Program-made: the position numbers and the translations under genes
NCBI GenBank assembly: GCA_017525905.1
Contig: JAFXSD010000021.1
Coordinates: forward strand, 1 to 32,872
DNA from: Elusimicrobiota bacterium
GTDB taxonomy: Bacteria; Elusimicrobiota; Endomicrobiia; Endomicrobiales; Endomicrobiaceae
Reading direction: 5' to 3'
DNA length: 32,872 nt
Part shown: piece by piece, positions 15,575 to 23,788 of the stretch
How the letters are laid out: the number at the start of each line of letters is the position of its first letter
How positions within the stretch are numbered: the stretch's first letter is position 1
Notes under the pieces: model-generated
Told to the model about the DNA's origin: nothing
The model's database searches: none
The model's input: only the letters and a program-made list of their open reading frames with translations

Positions 15575-16606
15575 TTAATCTACTTTTACCTTAGATAATT
15601 TTATGGAAAAAATAATAAGTAATATTATAACCAACGAAAAAATTAAGTAAGAAATGTTGTCGTTAAGATTAACCAGTGTATAAGAGAATATACCTAATAT
15701 AAAAGATAGAATATAAACGAACACTAAAATTTGCTTTCTGGAATATCCCATCTTTTCAAGTCTTAAAGGAAAATGATCTTTGCTGCCCAAAAACGGATTT
15801 TTACCTTTTAATATTCTAATAATACTCACAAAAGTTGTTTCATATATGGGAACGGCCAAAATAAGCAAAGGAGCAAAAACGGCTATCGGATTTATTTTTG
15901 TGTAAGATGTGCCCATCGCAATTGTTGCAAGAATGAAACCTATTGAAAGACTTCCTGTATCACCCATAAATATTTTTTTGCTTTTTGACAAGTTAAAAGG
16001 AATAAATCCCAAACAAGCTGCACAAAGTGCAATTGCACAAAAATTAACATAAATCATCTCACTCGGTAATGCTATTATAAAAAAGAAAAAAGCAGAAATT
16101 GCAGCAGTTCCGCAAGAGAGCCCATCCATAATATCTATTAAGTTAAAAGCATTAGATAAGCCTATTATCCAAAAAATACTCAGTAATACCGATAAAGTAT
16201 AGTTTTCAATAAAATTTATTCTAATATCAAACAATACAACAACTATAACACAAGCTATGATTTGTATTAAAAATTTGAATTTAAAGCCAAGTCCGCCTTT
16301 TTTTATGTCATCACACAGACCAAGAAGTAATAACAAAAACGAACCGACTATTACCGAACGTAAATTGTTTAAAGTGCCGGTGGGGAAATCCGTTATAAAT
16401 CTTATTGCTATCAAACTTATAACCCATCCGCTCCATATTGCAATCCCGCCTAAATAGGGGACACTTTCTTTATGCGTTTTTACGGCGCTTGTAGGTCTGT
16501 CGTAAATATCGAATTTCTTTGCAATAAATCTAAAACATGGTGTCAAAACTAAAGACACAATGAATGCTATAAGAAAAGTAATTAAATATAAAATTTCATT
16601 ATTCAT
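15575..16606 (-). CDS. WecA/MraY-family undecaprenyl-phosphate sugar-1-phosphate transferase
   Basis: A 343-aa polytopic enzyme (about 10-11 membrane helices) that starts lipid-linked glycan synthesis by moving a HexNAc-1-phosphate from a UDP-sugar to polyprenyl phosphate. Visible are the acceptor-side segment VPYLGGIAIWSGW, the D99-D100 pair in GLCDDIKKGGL, NAFNLIDIMDGLS (N155, D158, D161), the catalytic-site FMGDTGSLSIGF (D216) and the cytoplasmic loop motif GSKDHFPLRL (H278, R282), which replaces the common HxHH(R/L) form. It groups with WecA/TagO more than with MraY. No SD is seen, so translation is probably coupled to the lipM-like gene 2 bases upstream. It sits with GT4 and the flavoprotein as a glycan-building trio. 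Confidence 0.93.
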   Translation of the reverse strand: MNNEILYLITFLIAFIVSLVLTPCFRFIAKKFDIYDRPTSAVKTHKESVPYLGGIAIWSGWVISLIAIRFITDFPTGTLNNLRSVIVGSFLLLLLGLCDDIKKGGLGFKFKFLIQIIACVIVVVLFDIRINFIENYTLSVLLSIFWIIGLSNAFNLIDIMDGLSCGTAAISAFFFFIIALPSEMIYVNFCAIALCAACLGFIPFNLSKSKKIFMGDTGSLSIGFILATIAMGTSYTKINPIAVFAPLLILAVPIYETTFVSIIRILKGKNPFLGSKDHFPLRLEKMGYSRKQILVFVYILSFILGIFSYTLVNLNDNISYLIFSLVIILLIIFSIKLSKVKVD

Positions 16607-16608
16607 TT

Positions 16609-17286
16609 TTAAAAAAGTTTAATCCATTTTTCATTATTATACTTATTTTTTATCAAAATATTTGCTTCGGTTATATATCTTTTATCCAAATTTGTTTCAA
16701 TAATGTTTCCTTTTAAAAAGAAAGATATATTATTAAAAAAGTTTTTTGCAAAAATATTTATTTGTTCATTTGACATTTTTAAATGAATGGACCCTTCAAC
16801 CAACAAAATCTTACCTCTTCTTCTTTGACAAGATCCTATCAATTTTTTTCCTTTAAAAAAGACATCATCTTTATAAAAAGTATTAACACATGAAAAATTA
16901 TTGGGGCTTAAATTCTCGGATTGTTTAGCGTCACAATTTATTCCTATACTCAATAAAGCTTTTTTCATTTGTTCGTGAATTATTTTGTAAGTTTCTTCCT
17001 GATTGTAAATATAGTCCCACTCTTTATCGGAAACTATAAAAGAATAAGATAAATCCGTATTATGTAGTACGGATAACCCGCCTGTCAATCTTCGAACTAT
17101 ATCATAATTGTTTTTGTTTTCAAGCTCTGAATATTTCTGAAAATATCCTATAGTGTAAGCGGGCTTTGTCCAAGTGTAAAATCTTAGTATCGGTTTAAAT
17201 TCTTTTTCCGTAAAAAAAACTTCGTCTAAAGCTATGTTTGTTTGGCAATCCCTTGCAATATCAATTACAGCATATATATTATTCAT
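16609..17286 (-). CDS. LipM-like lipoyl/octanoyl transferase family protein
   Basis: A 225-aa member of the BPL/LplA/LipB superfamily. It has RFYTWTKPAYTIGYFQKY (residues 35-52), RRLTGGLSVLHNTDLSYSF (65-83, like the RRPTGGxxVxH of lipoate ligases) and GKKLIGSCQRRRGKILLVEGS (146-166) with the conserved Lys. C133 (NFSCVNTFYKDD) sits where LipM octanoyltransferases carry their nucleophilic Cys, which favours octanoyl transfer over ATP-dependent lipoate ligation. At 225 aa it is shorter than B. subtilis LipM and lacks the LplA C-terminal domain. No lipoylated enzyme or GcvH is encoded nearby. Its place inside a signalling/glycan operon is odd. It could instead have diverged to another acyl substrate. 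Confidence 0.82.
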   Translation of the reverse strand: MNNIYAVIDIARDCQTNIALDEVFFTEKEFKPILRFYTWTKPAYTIGYFQKYSELENKNNYDIVRRLTGGLSVLHNTDLSYSFIVSDKEWDYIYNQEETYKIIHEQMKKALLSIGINCDAKQSENLSPNNFSCVNTFYKDDVFFKGKKLIGSCQRRRGKILLVEGSIHLKMSNEQINIFAKNFFNNISFFLKGNIIETNLDKRYITEANILIKNKYNNEKWIKLF

Positions 17287-17301
17287 TATACGTTCTCTTT
17301 C

Positions 17302-18468
17302 TTATAATTCTTTATTTGAAATTGCTTTAAGAAAAGCATCCACAACTATCGGGCTGAACTGTTTATTTTTGTTTGCAACTATTTCTTTAACGGCGTCTTC
17401 TTTAGACAAACCTTTTCTGTAAGGCCTGTCGGAAGTCATTGCATCATAAGCATCGGCAACGGAAATTATTGTGGCAATAAGGGGAATGTCTGTTCCGGAT
17501 AATCCACACGGGTACCCGGATCCGTCATACCTTTCATGATGATATTTTACGCCCAAAGATATATTTTTAAATTCTTTTATAGGTTCTAAAATATCAGCCC
17601 CCAACGTAGGATGTTTTTCGATAAGTTTTGTTTCTTCCGGTAATAAGTGCCCTGCCTTATTTAATATACTTTCCGGAATACCTATTTTGCCGATATCATG
17701 CAGCAATGCGGAAAAGCGTAAAGAGTTTTCAAATTCTTCATAATCTTTTGTTAAATCTTGAGGAATATATTTCAATAAAGACATAGAATATTTCATAACC
17801 CTTTCTGTATGCCCGTGAGTGTAGGAATTTTTTATATCTATTGCGGTTGCGAGTGTTTCAACCGTATTTAGTAATAACTGCTTGTTTACATCCAATTGTT
17901 GTTTTATGTCGTCGAATAGTTTTGCATTTTGAATTGCCATTACTATGTCGGAAGATAATACCATTAAGAAATCCATATCTTCATTGTTAAAAGTAGTGCC
18001 GTCTATTTTGTTTCCTATAAAAAAAACTATATTTAATTCTTTTCTGTAAAAACCCGGGACAACAAGTTGAGCTTTATACATTGAAGTTTCTTCCTCGAGT
18101 TCATTAAGCAAATTTTGAACTTTGTCATTATCTTTATATTTTTCTTTTAGATTTTTTATATTAGAAACGAGAAGAAAATCTTTGTCTTCTTGTTTTATAT
18201 CTTTGTTTAGGAAGAACTGAATTATAGAATTGTTTGCGGTTATTTTCGTAAAGCCTACCGGAATTTTTAACCCTTTTTTCCCGCGGGAGACATTTATTAT
18301 ATATTCTTTTTTGATTTTGTCATATATGAACAGGCCTGCATGTTTTATACCGATATTTCTTGTAAGAGTTCTTATTACCAATTTCGACAAAAGAGTAGTG
18401 TCGTGAATCAAAATCATTTGTTTCGCTGTTTTTAGCAGGTAACTTTTATAATCTTTTTTTTGTTCCAT
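17302..18468 (-). CDS. GAF / HD-GYP domain protein (probable cyclic-di-GMP phosphodiesterase)
   Basis: A 388-aa cytoplasmic protein. Residues about 10-185 form a GAF-like sensor. Residues about 200-380 form an HD-GYP domain with HGHTERV (218-224), the HD pair H257-D258 in ALLHDIGKIGIPE, KHPTLGADIL, HHERYDGSGYP (GYP at 318-320) and SVADAYDAMTSDRPYR. All usual metal ligands are visible, so degradation of c-di-GMP (or another cyclic dinucleotide) is expected. No receiver domain is fused; instead a stand-alone receiver is encoded 1 base upstream. The GAF resembles that of the kinase at 18867, suggesting a common ligand. No SD is seen, so translation is coupled. Confidence 0.94.
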   Translation of the reverse strand: MEQKKDYKSYLLKTAKQMILIHDTTLLSKLVIRTLTRNIGIKHAGLFIYDKIKKEYIINVSRGKKGLKIPVGFTKITANNSIIQFFLNKDIKQEDKDFLLVSNIKNLKEKYKDNDKVQNLLNELEEETSMYKAQLVVPGFYRKELNIVFFIGNKIDGTTFNNEDMDFLMVLSSDIVMAIQNAKLFDDIKQQLDVNKQLLLNTVETLATAIDIKNSYTHGHTERVMKYSMSLLKYIPQDLTKDYEEFENSLRFSALLHDIGKIGIPESILNKAGHLLPEETKLIEKHPTLGADILEPIKEFKNISLGVKYHHERYDGSGYPCGLSGTDIPLIATIISVADAYDAMTSDRPYRKGLSKEDAVKEIVANKNKQFSPIVVDAFLKAISNKEL

Positions 18469-18469
18469 G

Positions 18470-18826
18470 TTATATGTAGGTCAAAACTTTCTTTTTAAAG
18501 TTTGTAAGATCTATCGGCTTTTGTAAATAATCTATAGCACCATATTCAAGAACTTTTTCTTGATTGTCGGAGCTTATACTTCCGGTTATAATTACGACTT
18601 TTGCTTCAGGATTAACATTCTTGATTCTTTTCAAAACTTCGATTCCGCTTATGCCGCCTAAATGAACATCTAAAAAAACGCAATCAAAAAAATCTTTGGA
18701 ATATTTTTCCAAAGCTTCTTCCCCGGAAACAGCCAATACACTATCTATGTTAAGCCTTTTTAAGAATCTTCCCATAAAAGCGACTATTTCTTCTTCATCA
18801 TCAACAATCAAAACTTTTTTATTCAA
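18470..18826 (-). CDS. Single-domain response regulator (receiver only)
   Basis: A 118-aa CheY-like receiver without an output domain. The acidic pocket is D9-D10, the phospho-acceptor is D53 (CVFLDVHLGG), the switch Thr is in VVIITGS and the Lys in LQKPID. I choose TTG at 18826: an SD (AAGAGG) lies 8-9 bases before it and the protein then starts MNKKVLIVDDEEE, typical for receivers. The upstream GTG at 18835 overlaps that SD. It lies between a histidine kinase (40 bases upstream) and the HD-GYP protein (1 base downstream), so it probably relays phosphate from that kinase and acts by protein contact, plausibly on the HD-GYP protein. Confidence 0.93.
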   Translation of the reverse strand: MNKKVLIVDDEEEIVAFMGRFLKRLNIDSVLAVSGEEALEKYSKDFFDCVFLDVHLGGISGIEVLKRIKNVNPEAKVVIITGSISSDNQEKVLEYGAIDYLQKPIDLTNFKKKVLTYI

Positions 18827-18866
18827 AGTAAACACCTCTTGTTAACTACATAAGTATAACAAATGC

Positions 18867-21014
18867 TTATAAATTTGGCAACTCAATAATAATATCTGTT
18901 CCCGCTTTGTATTTCGATTCAAACCAAATTTTCCCTTTGTGATTTTCTTCAATCATTCGTTTTACGATATACATTCCTATACCCGTTCCGGATTTAGTCG
19001 ATGACTTTGTTGTAAAAAAAGGAATAAAAATTTTGTCTGTATGTTTATCTTTTATACCTATACCATTATCTGAAATTTTAATTATAGCTTTGTCTTTTTT
19101 AGTTGTTAATGTTATATTTATCGTTGGAACATATTGCTTTTGTTCTTCTTGCTCCAATATTTTTTGCTTTTCTTCCGTTGCTTCGAAGGCATTATCAATA
19201 AGGTTGTAAATAACTTCAGTCATTTGAGACTTAACACCGAAAATGGTATCTGTTTCTTTGAAATCTTTATCTATAATCAATTTATCAGGCAGATGATGTT
19301 TTACTTTTAACATATCATAAGCTAAATCAACAACATCTTTAAACAAAAAAGTTTCAAACATTCTATGCTTTTCATTCATTTTTGCAAAATCTAAAATTCC
19401 TCTTATTACTTCATCCGTTTTAACGGTATTGTTTTTTAAAGATTCCGCAAGTTCATCAATATATTTAAAAGAATCTTGAAGATGTTTATTGTTTTTTAAA
19501 TAAGTTTCGTTGTTTTTTTCAAAATCTTTAATTTCAAATTTTAATTCTCCCGTAATGAGTGCAAATTGATTTAATCTGTTTCTTATTTGATGCGCCACTC
19601 CTTCGGCAAGACCTCCGATAGAGGCAAGTTTTTCAGCTGCAAAAATTTTTTCTTGAGCTTGTTTGTATTCATCAAAGAAAAGGCAATTTTCCATTGCAAG
19701 TGAAGTTTGTCTTGCAAGCATTTTAAAAACACTGATATCTTCTTTGGTGAAAATGTCGTTATTGTTTTTTTCACCTACTACCATAAAGCCGTTTACGCCG
19801 TCATAAAAAGCAGGAATTATAAGTGCCGACCTAAATGGTAAGACAACTGAATTTGCAATAAATTGAGGCATTTCATCAAAAAGAAAAGGATCTTCTTTAT
19901 GCTTTATAAAATTTATAAACGGATGTTCGTATTCATAAGAAAAAAGTAACTCATTATTTGAGCGTTTAAAAGAACGAATAATTTTTATCTCAAAGTTTTC
20001 TTTGTTTTTGTTTTCCAAAAAAATTGCTACGAAAGAAACTTTTACCGTTTTTAAAATAATCATAGATATAAGTTTCATTAATCTGTCTATGTCGTGTTCT
20101 TTTGCCATACCGCTTGCTGCATGAATTAAAAGATTTTGATAATGTTTGTTTTGTGCAAAAAGCAAATCTTCCGTTTTTGATATTATTTTTTTATAAATAA
20201 TAAAACAGCCAATGGTTAGCATAAAAGTTATAAAGTTTGATATGTGTATGTTCGTTGAATAAATTAAAATATAATTTGAAAGAACTAAAACCAAGAACAA
20301 CATAAATAAAAATATGAGCATTTTTATTGATGCTATTTTAATATTTGTAAATTTATAGCTTGATATTATTATTGTTGTTGTTGTCATAAAAAATATTGCA
20401 GTAAGGTAGAAAACAGGTTCAAAACTAAATATGTCATAGAAAAATAAGTTATCGAATATAAAAAGCAGGAAATATATCGCATAAACCAAAATTAAATATA
20501 TGATTCTTTGTTTTTGAATGGAAGTTATATCATCACGATGTATATATTTATATGCATTATATATCGGATACAAAAAAAGAACTGCAGAAAAAGCAAGAAA
20601 TAAAAAATGAAATTTTCCTGCAACCGGATATACTCCCCATTGATTGGCTTCGGTGGAAGAAATAATTAAATTCGAACAAACTGTTAAGATAATAAAGGTT
20701 AAGACTGTTATTGATATTAAAATATTAATATGTTTTTTTATTTTTATATTCATGAAGTTAAATAAAAAGTGAGCCGCAAAAAAAGGTATAAGAATAATTC
20801 CTATAAAACCTAGATGTCCCAACCAATATGCTATTTGTTCTTTTTCCGTTGAATATATTACGGCATAAGATATCAACCATAATAAAAAAGATGAACTTAA
20901 AGCACAAAAAAGATATGAATTTGTTGTTGCCTTATTCCTAAAAAAAACAAAAATCGTTAAAAAAATTACTACGATAACGGATAAGCATATGAAAAATTGA
21001 TATAAACTGTACAT
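18867..21014 (-). CDS. Membrane histidine kinase (multi-TM sensor, GAF, HisKA-HATPase)
   Basis: A 715-aa sensor kinase. Residues 1-275 hold about nine membrane helices, resembling the 7TM histidine-kinase sensor plus two more. A GAF domain covers about 295-450. The dimerisation helix has GVAHQIRNRLNQFA with H475. The ATPase domain has the N box NLIDNAFEATEE, G1 ISDNGIGI, F box IFIPFFTTK and G2 GTGIGMYIVKRM. The residues after His (Q-x-x-N-R) differ from the common E-x-x-N-P. I use ATG 21014 rather than TTG 21023, because a good promoter would start transcription near 21017, after the TTG. It heads the seven-gene minus-strand unit. The signal is unknown. Confidence 0.93.
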   Translation of the reverse strand: MYSLYQFFICLSVIVVIFLTIFVFFRNKATTNSYLFCALSSSFLLWLISYAVIYSTEKEQIAYWLGHLGFIGIILIPFFAAHFLFNFMNIKIKKHINILISITVLTFIILTVCSNLIISSTEANQWGVYPVAGKFHFLFLAFSAVLFLYPIYNAYKYIHRDDITSIQKQRIIYLILVYAIYFLLFIFDNLFFYDIFSFEPVFYLTAIFFMTTTTIIISSYKFTNIKIASIKMLIFLFMLFLVLVLSNYILIYSTNIHISNFITFMLTIGCFIIYKKIISKTEDLLFAQNKHYQNLLIHAASGMAKEHDIDRLMKLISMIILKTVKVSFVAIFLENKNKENFEIKIIRSFKRSNNELLFSYEYEHPFINFIKHKEDPFLFDEMPQFIANSVVLPFRSALIIPAFYDGVNGFMVVGEKNNNDIFTKEDISVFKMLARQTSLAMENCLFFDEYKQAQEKIFAAEKLASIGGLAEGVAHQIRNRLNQFALITGELKFEIKDFEKNNETYLKNNKHLQDSFKYIDELAESLKNNTVKTDEVIRGILDFAKMNEKHRMFETFLFKDVVDLAYDMLKVKHHLPDKLIIDKDFKETDTIFGVKSQMTEVIYNLIDNAFEATEEKQKILEQEEQKQYVPTINITLTTKKDKAIIKISDNGIGIKDKHTDKIFIPFFTTKSSTKSGTGIGMYIVKRMIEENHKGKIWFESKYKAGTDIIIELPNL

Positions 21015-21023
21015 GATTTGCAA

Positions 21024-21052
21024 ATTATATGAAAACTCTCAACATTTTTCAA
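21024..21052 (-). promoter_or_regulatory. Strong sigma70-type promoter for the kinase/glycan operon
   Basis: On the minus strand, -35 TTGAAA (21047-21052), a 17-base spacer and a perfect -10 TATAAT (21024-21029). The expected start of transcription is about 21016-21018, only 2-4 bases before the ATG at 21014. The mRNA would be practically leaderless, which agrees with the lack of a Shine-Dalgarno there. Confidence 0.7.
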
Positions 21053-21158
21053 TAAATTAGAAATTTTTAATTCATCGGATATTCAAAAAGTTTGTTGTTT
21101 TATTGTTGTATGTATAGTTGCCGTTAAAAACTTTCAATCATAAAATCTTCCGTTATTC

Positions 21159-21187
21159 TTGATAAAACTACAAAAAACTGATAGAAT
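21159..21187 (+). promoter_or_regulatory. Promoter for nucleotidyltransferase-ilvD-pgm-hisS unit
   Basis: -35 TTGATA (21159-21164, 5 of 6), a 17-base spacer and -10 TAGAAT (21182-21187, 5 of 6). Transcription would start near 21194, about 53 bases before the ATG at 21247, which has a strong SD (GAGAGGTG). It is divergent from the kinase promoter about 110 bases away. Confidence 0.6.
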
Positions 21188-21246
21188 TATAAAATCTAAA
21201 TCTTCATTGAATTTTAAACAAAAAATATAAAATTGAGAGGTGCAAA

Positions 21247-23751
21247 ATGCAAGCTGTAATTATGGCAGGCGGTTTTGGTACAAGATTAAGGCCCATCACT
21301 TGTAGTGTTCCTAAGCCTATGGCTTTAGTAGCGAACAGACCTATGTTGAGTCACATTATCGAATTGTTGAAGCAACACAATTTTAACGATTTAACAATGA
21401 TGCTTTATTATCAGCCCGAGATTATAAAAAACTACTTTAAAAACGGTAAAGATTTAGGTGTATCAATAAAATATTTAAGACCTGAAGCAGATCTTGGAAC
21501 AGCAGGAAGCGTGGGCTTTGCGAGAGAAAATATAAAAGATACTTTCTTGGTTATTTCCGGAGATGTATTAACAGATTTTGATATTTCAAAAGCAATAGAA
21601 TTTCATAAAAAGAAAAAAGCAATAGCAACTATGGTTTTAACAAGAGTAGAAAATCCTTTACAATTCGGTGTTGTTATTACCGATAAAGACGGTAAAGTCG
21701 AAAGATTTTTGGAAAAACCTTCGTGGGGAGAAGTTTTTTCCGATACTATAAATACCGGAATATATATATTGGAACCGGAAGTGTTTGACTATATTCCGGA
21801 AAACACGGATGTTGATTTCTCCAAAAATTTATTTCCTAAATTATTAAAAGAAGGGAAACCGTTATACGGATATATTGCCGACGGATATTGGAAAGATATC
21901 GGTAATCACGACGAGTACAGATTTGCTCATTATGACATATTGGATGAAAAAGTAAAAATTAATGTTTTGGGATCTAAAAAAAAGATTAACGGAAAAACAG
22001 TTATACTCGGTAAAAATTCAACGATTGAAGACGGAGTAATTGTTGACGATAATGTAATTATAGGTGACAATACTACAATAAAGAAAGGTGCAAAAATAGG
22101 GAAATCCGTTATCGGCTCAAATGTTACTATAGAAGAAAATGCATTGATTTTAGGTTCTGTTATATGGAATGATGTAAACATCGGACCTAAAGCAAGTTTG
22201 AAAGAAGTTGTTATAGGAACATCTACAAAAATAGAAAAAGGTGTATCTGTTCAAGTCGGTACTATAATTGCAGATGAATGTCTTATCGGCGAGAAAGCAA
22301 CAATAAAGGCAAATTTAAGAATATGGCCTCATAAAATTGTTGAAAAAGGAGCAATCCTTTCTTCGAGTTTGGTATGGGGCGCAAAGTGGAATAAAGCGTT
22401 GTTCAATGCTTACGGAAGTATTTCAGGATTGGGAAATATAGAAATAACTCCCGAATTTGCAGCTAAGATTGGTTCGGCTTACGGTGCTTATGTCGGTAAC
22501 GGAGCTTATGTAGTAATTTCAAGAGACGACCATAGAACAACGAGAATGATAAAAAGGGGTATAATTTCAGGTATTTTGTCTGCCGGCGTAAATGTCGGTG
22601 ATATGTTGAATGCACCAATTCCCGTAGCAAGATACGAAATCGGTAACGACGGAGAAATCGGAGGTATTCATATAAGACAATCTCCTTATGATGCAAAGCT
22701 TATAGATATAAAATTTTTCGATAAATTTGGTAGCGATATATCCATAAGTCAAGAAAAATCCATAGAACAATTGTTTTTTAGAGAGGATTTTAAAAGAGCG
22801 GATATGGATAACGTAGGTATGATTACCGTTCCGCCGAGAGCAAATGAGTTTTATAAAACCGGATATTTGAATACCATTCAAAAAAAGTCAACCGAAACAA
22901 AAAAAGGAATGAAAATAGTTGTAGATTATGCACATTCTACCGCATCACTCGTATTTCCTACGATTTTGGGTGAATTGGGAGTAGATGTTGTTGCATTAAA
23001 TGCTTATATAGATGCTAAAAAAATAACGAAATCAAAAGAAGAGTTCGATCATTCATTAAATCAGTTGTCAGATATTGTAACAACTCTTAAAGCAGATGTC
23101 GGTTTCTTGTTGGATAATGGTGCCGAAAAAGTTTTCCTTGTCGATGAAAGAGGAAAAATTATAGATAATGATACAGCAATGCTTGTTATGGCATATTTGG
23201 TTATGTCTACATACAAAAAAGGAACTATTGCCGTTCCGGTTACGGTTTCATCCGTTATAGACGAACTTGCAAAACAGTTTGATTTCAATATTATAAGAAC
23301 CGGAACAAGTCCCAGAAATATAATGAAAGCTTCAAAAGAAAAAGATGTTATTTTTGTTGCCGATTGTAACGGAGGATTTATATTCCCGGAATTCCAAAAC
23401 TCGTTTGATGCAATGTATGCTGTAGGAAATTTAATAAAAATGTTATCCCAAACGGAATTTACAATCAGTATGATAAGAAGAGAAATCCCTTCTTTTGAAG
23501 TATTCCATAAAGCAATACCTTGTTCTTGGGATAAGAAAGGACAAGTTATGAGAAATGCGATAGAGTATGCAAAAGGCAAAAAAACCGAACTTATAGACGG
23601 TGTAAAAATATTTTTGAATAATGGTTGGGTATTATTGCTTCCTGATCCGGATGAAGCTTATTTCCATATTTGGGCTGAGGCAAGAGATAAAACAACTGCC
23701 AAAGGTTTTATAGATATTTATACGGATAAAATATCCGAATGGCAAAAGTAG
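21247..23751 (+). CDS. Sugar-1-phosphate nucleotidyltransferase fused to degenerate phosphomannomutase
   Basis: An 834-aa fusion. Residues 1-235 are a nucleotidyltransferase: MAGGFGTRLRPITCSVPKPM (6-25), the metal-binding ISGDVLTDFD, EKP (156-158) and GYWKDIG. Residues about 240-375 are hexapeptide beta-helix repeats (VIIGDNTTIKKGAKIG and others). Residues about 385-830 align with phosphohexomutases but the active site is eroded: TASHNP is RQSPYD (477-482; Ser479 retained), the metal loop DGDADR is DNGAEK (623-628), GEESGG is ADCNGG (705-710) and the phosphate loop RLSGTEP is LPDPDEA (798-804). The enzyme probably makes an NDP-sugar (GDP-mannose by annotation habit; the base is not certain), while the mutase part is likely structural or regulatory. 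An intact paralogous mutase lies two genes downstream. Confidence 0.9.
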   Translation: MQAVIMAGGFGTRLRPITCSVPKPMALVANRPMLSHIIELLKQHNFNDLTMMLYYQPEIIKNYFKNGKDLGVSIKYLRPEADLGTAGSVGFARENIKDTFLVISGDVLTDFDISKAIEFHKKKKAIATMVLTRVENPLQFGVVITDKDGKVERFLEKPSWGEVFSDTINTGIYILEPEVFDYIPENTDVDFSKNLFPKLLKEGKPLYGYIADGYWKDIGNHDEYRFAHYDILDEKVKINVLGSKKKINGKTVILGKNSTIEDGVIVDDNVIIGDNTTIKKGAKIGKSVIGSNVTIEENALILGSVIWNDVNIGPKASLKEVVIGTSTKIEKGVSVQVGTIIADECLIGEKATIKANLRIWPHKIVEKGAILSSSLVWGAKWNKALFNAYGSISGLGNIEITPEFAAKIGSAYGAYVGNGAYVVISRDDHRTTRMIKRGIISGILSAGVNVGDMLNAPIPVARYEIGNDGEIGGIHIRQSPYDAKLIDIKFFDKFGSDISISQEKSIEQLFFREDFKRADMDNVGMITVPPRANEFYKTGYLNTIQKKSTETKKGMKIVVDYAHSTASLVFPTILGELGVDVVALNAYIDAKKITKSKEEFDHSLNQLSDIVTTLKADVGFLLDNGAEKVFLVDERGKIIDNDTAMLVMAYLVMSTYKKGTIAVPVTVSSVIDELAKQFDFNIIRTGTSPRNIMKASKEKDVIFVADCNGGFIFPEFQNSFDAMYAVGNLIKMLSQTEFTISMIRREIPSFEVFHKAIPCSWDKKGQVMRNAIEYAKGKKTELIDGVKIFLNNGWVLLLPDPDEAYFHIWAEARDKTTAKGFIDIYTDKISEWQK

Positions 23752-23788
23752 AAGATTAGTTTAATTTTTGCAATGTTTTGGAGAAAAG

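Noticed and set aside
18827..18835. GTG start of the response regulator
   Set aside because: It overlaps the AAGAGG ribosome site; TTG 18826 is properly spaced and gives the typical receiver N-terminus.
23061..23579. 172-residue open frame on the minus strand inside the nucleotidyltransferase fusion
   Set aside because: Antisense to a well-supported gene with no motif, leader or ribosome site that would support translation.
23768..23788. TTG start extending IlvD by seven residues
   Set aside because: The added segment contains the GGAG ribosome site of the ATG at 23789, and the family N-terminus begins there.
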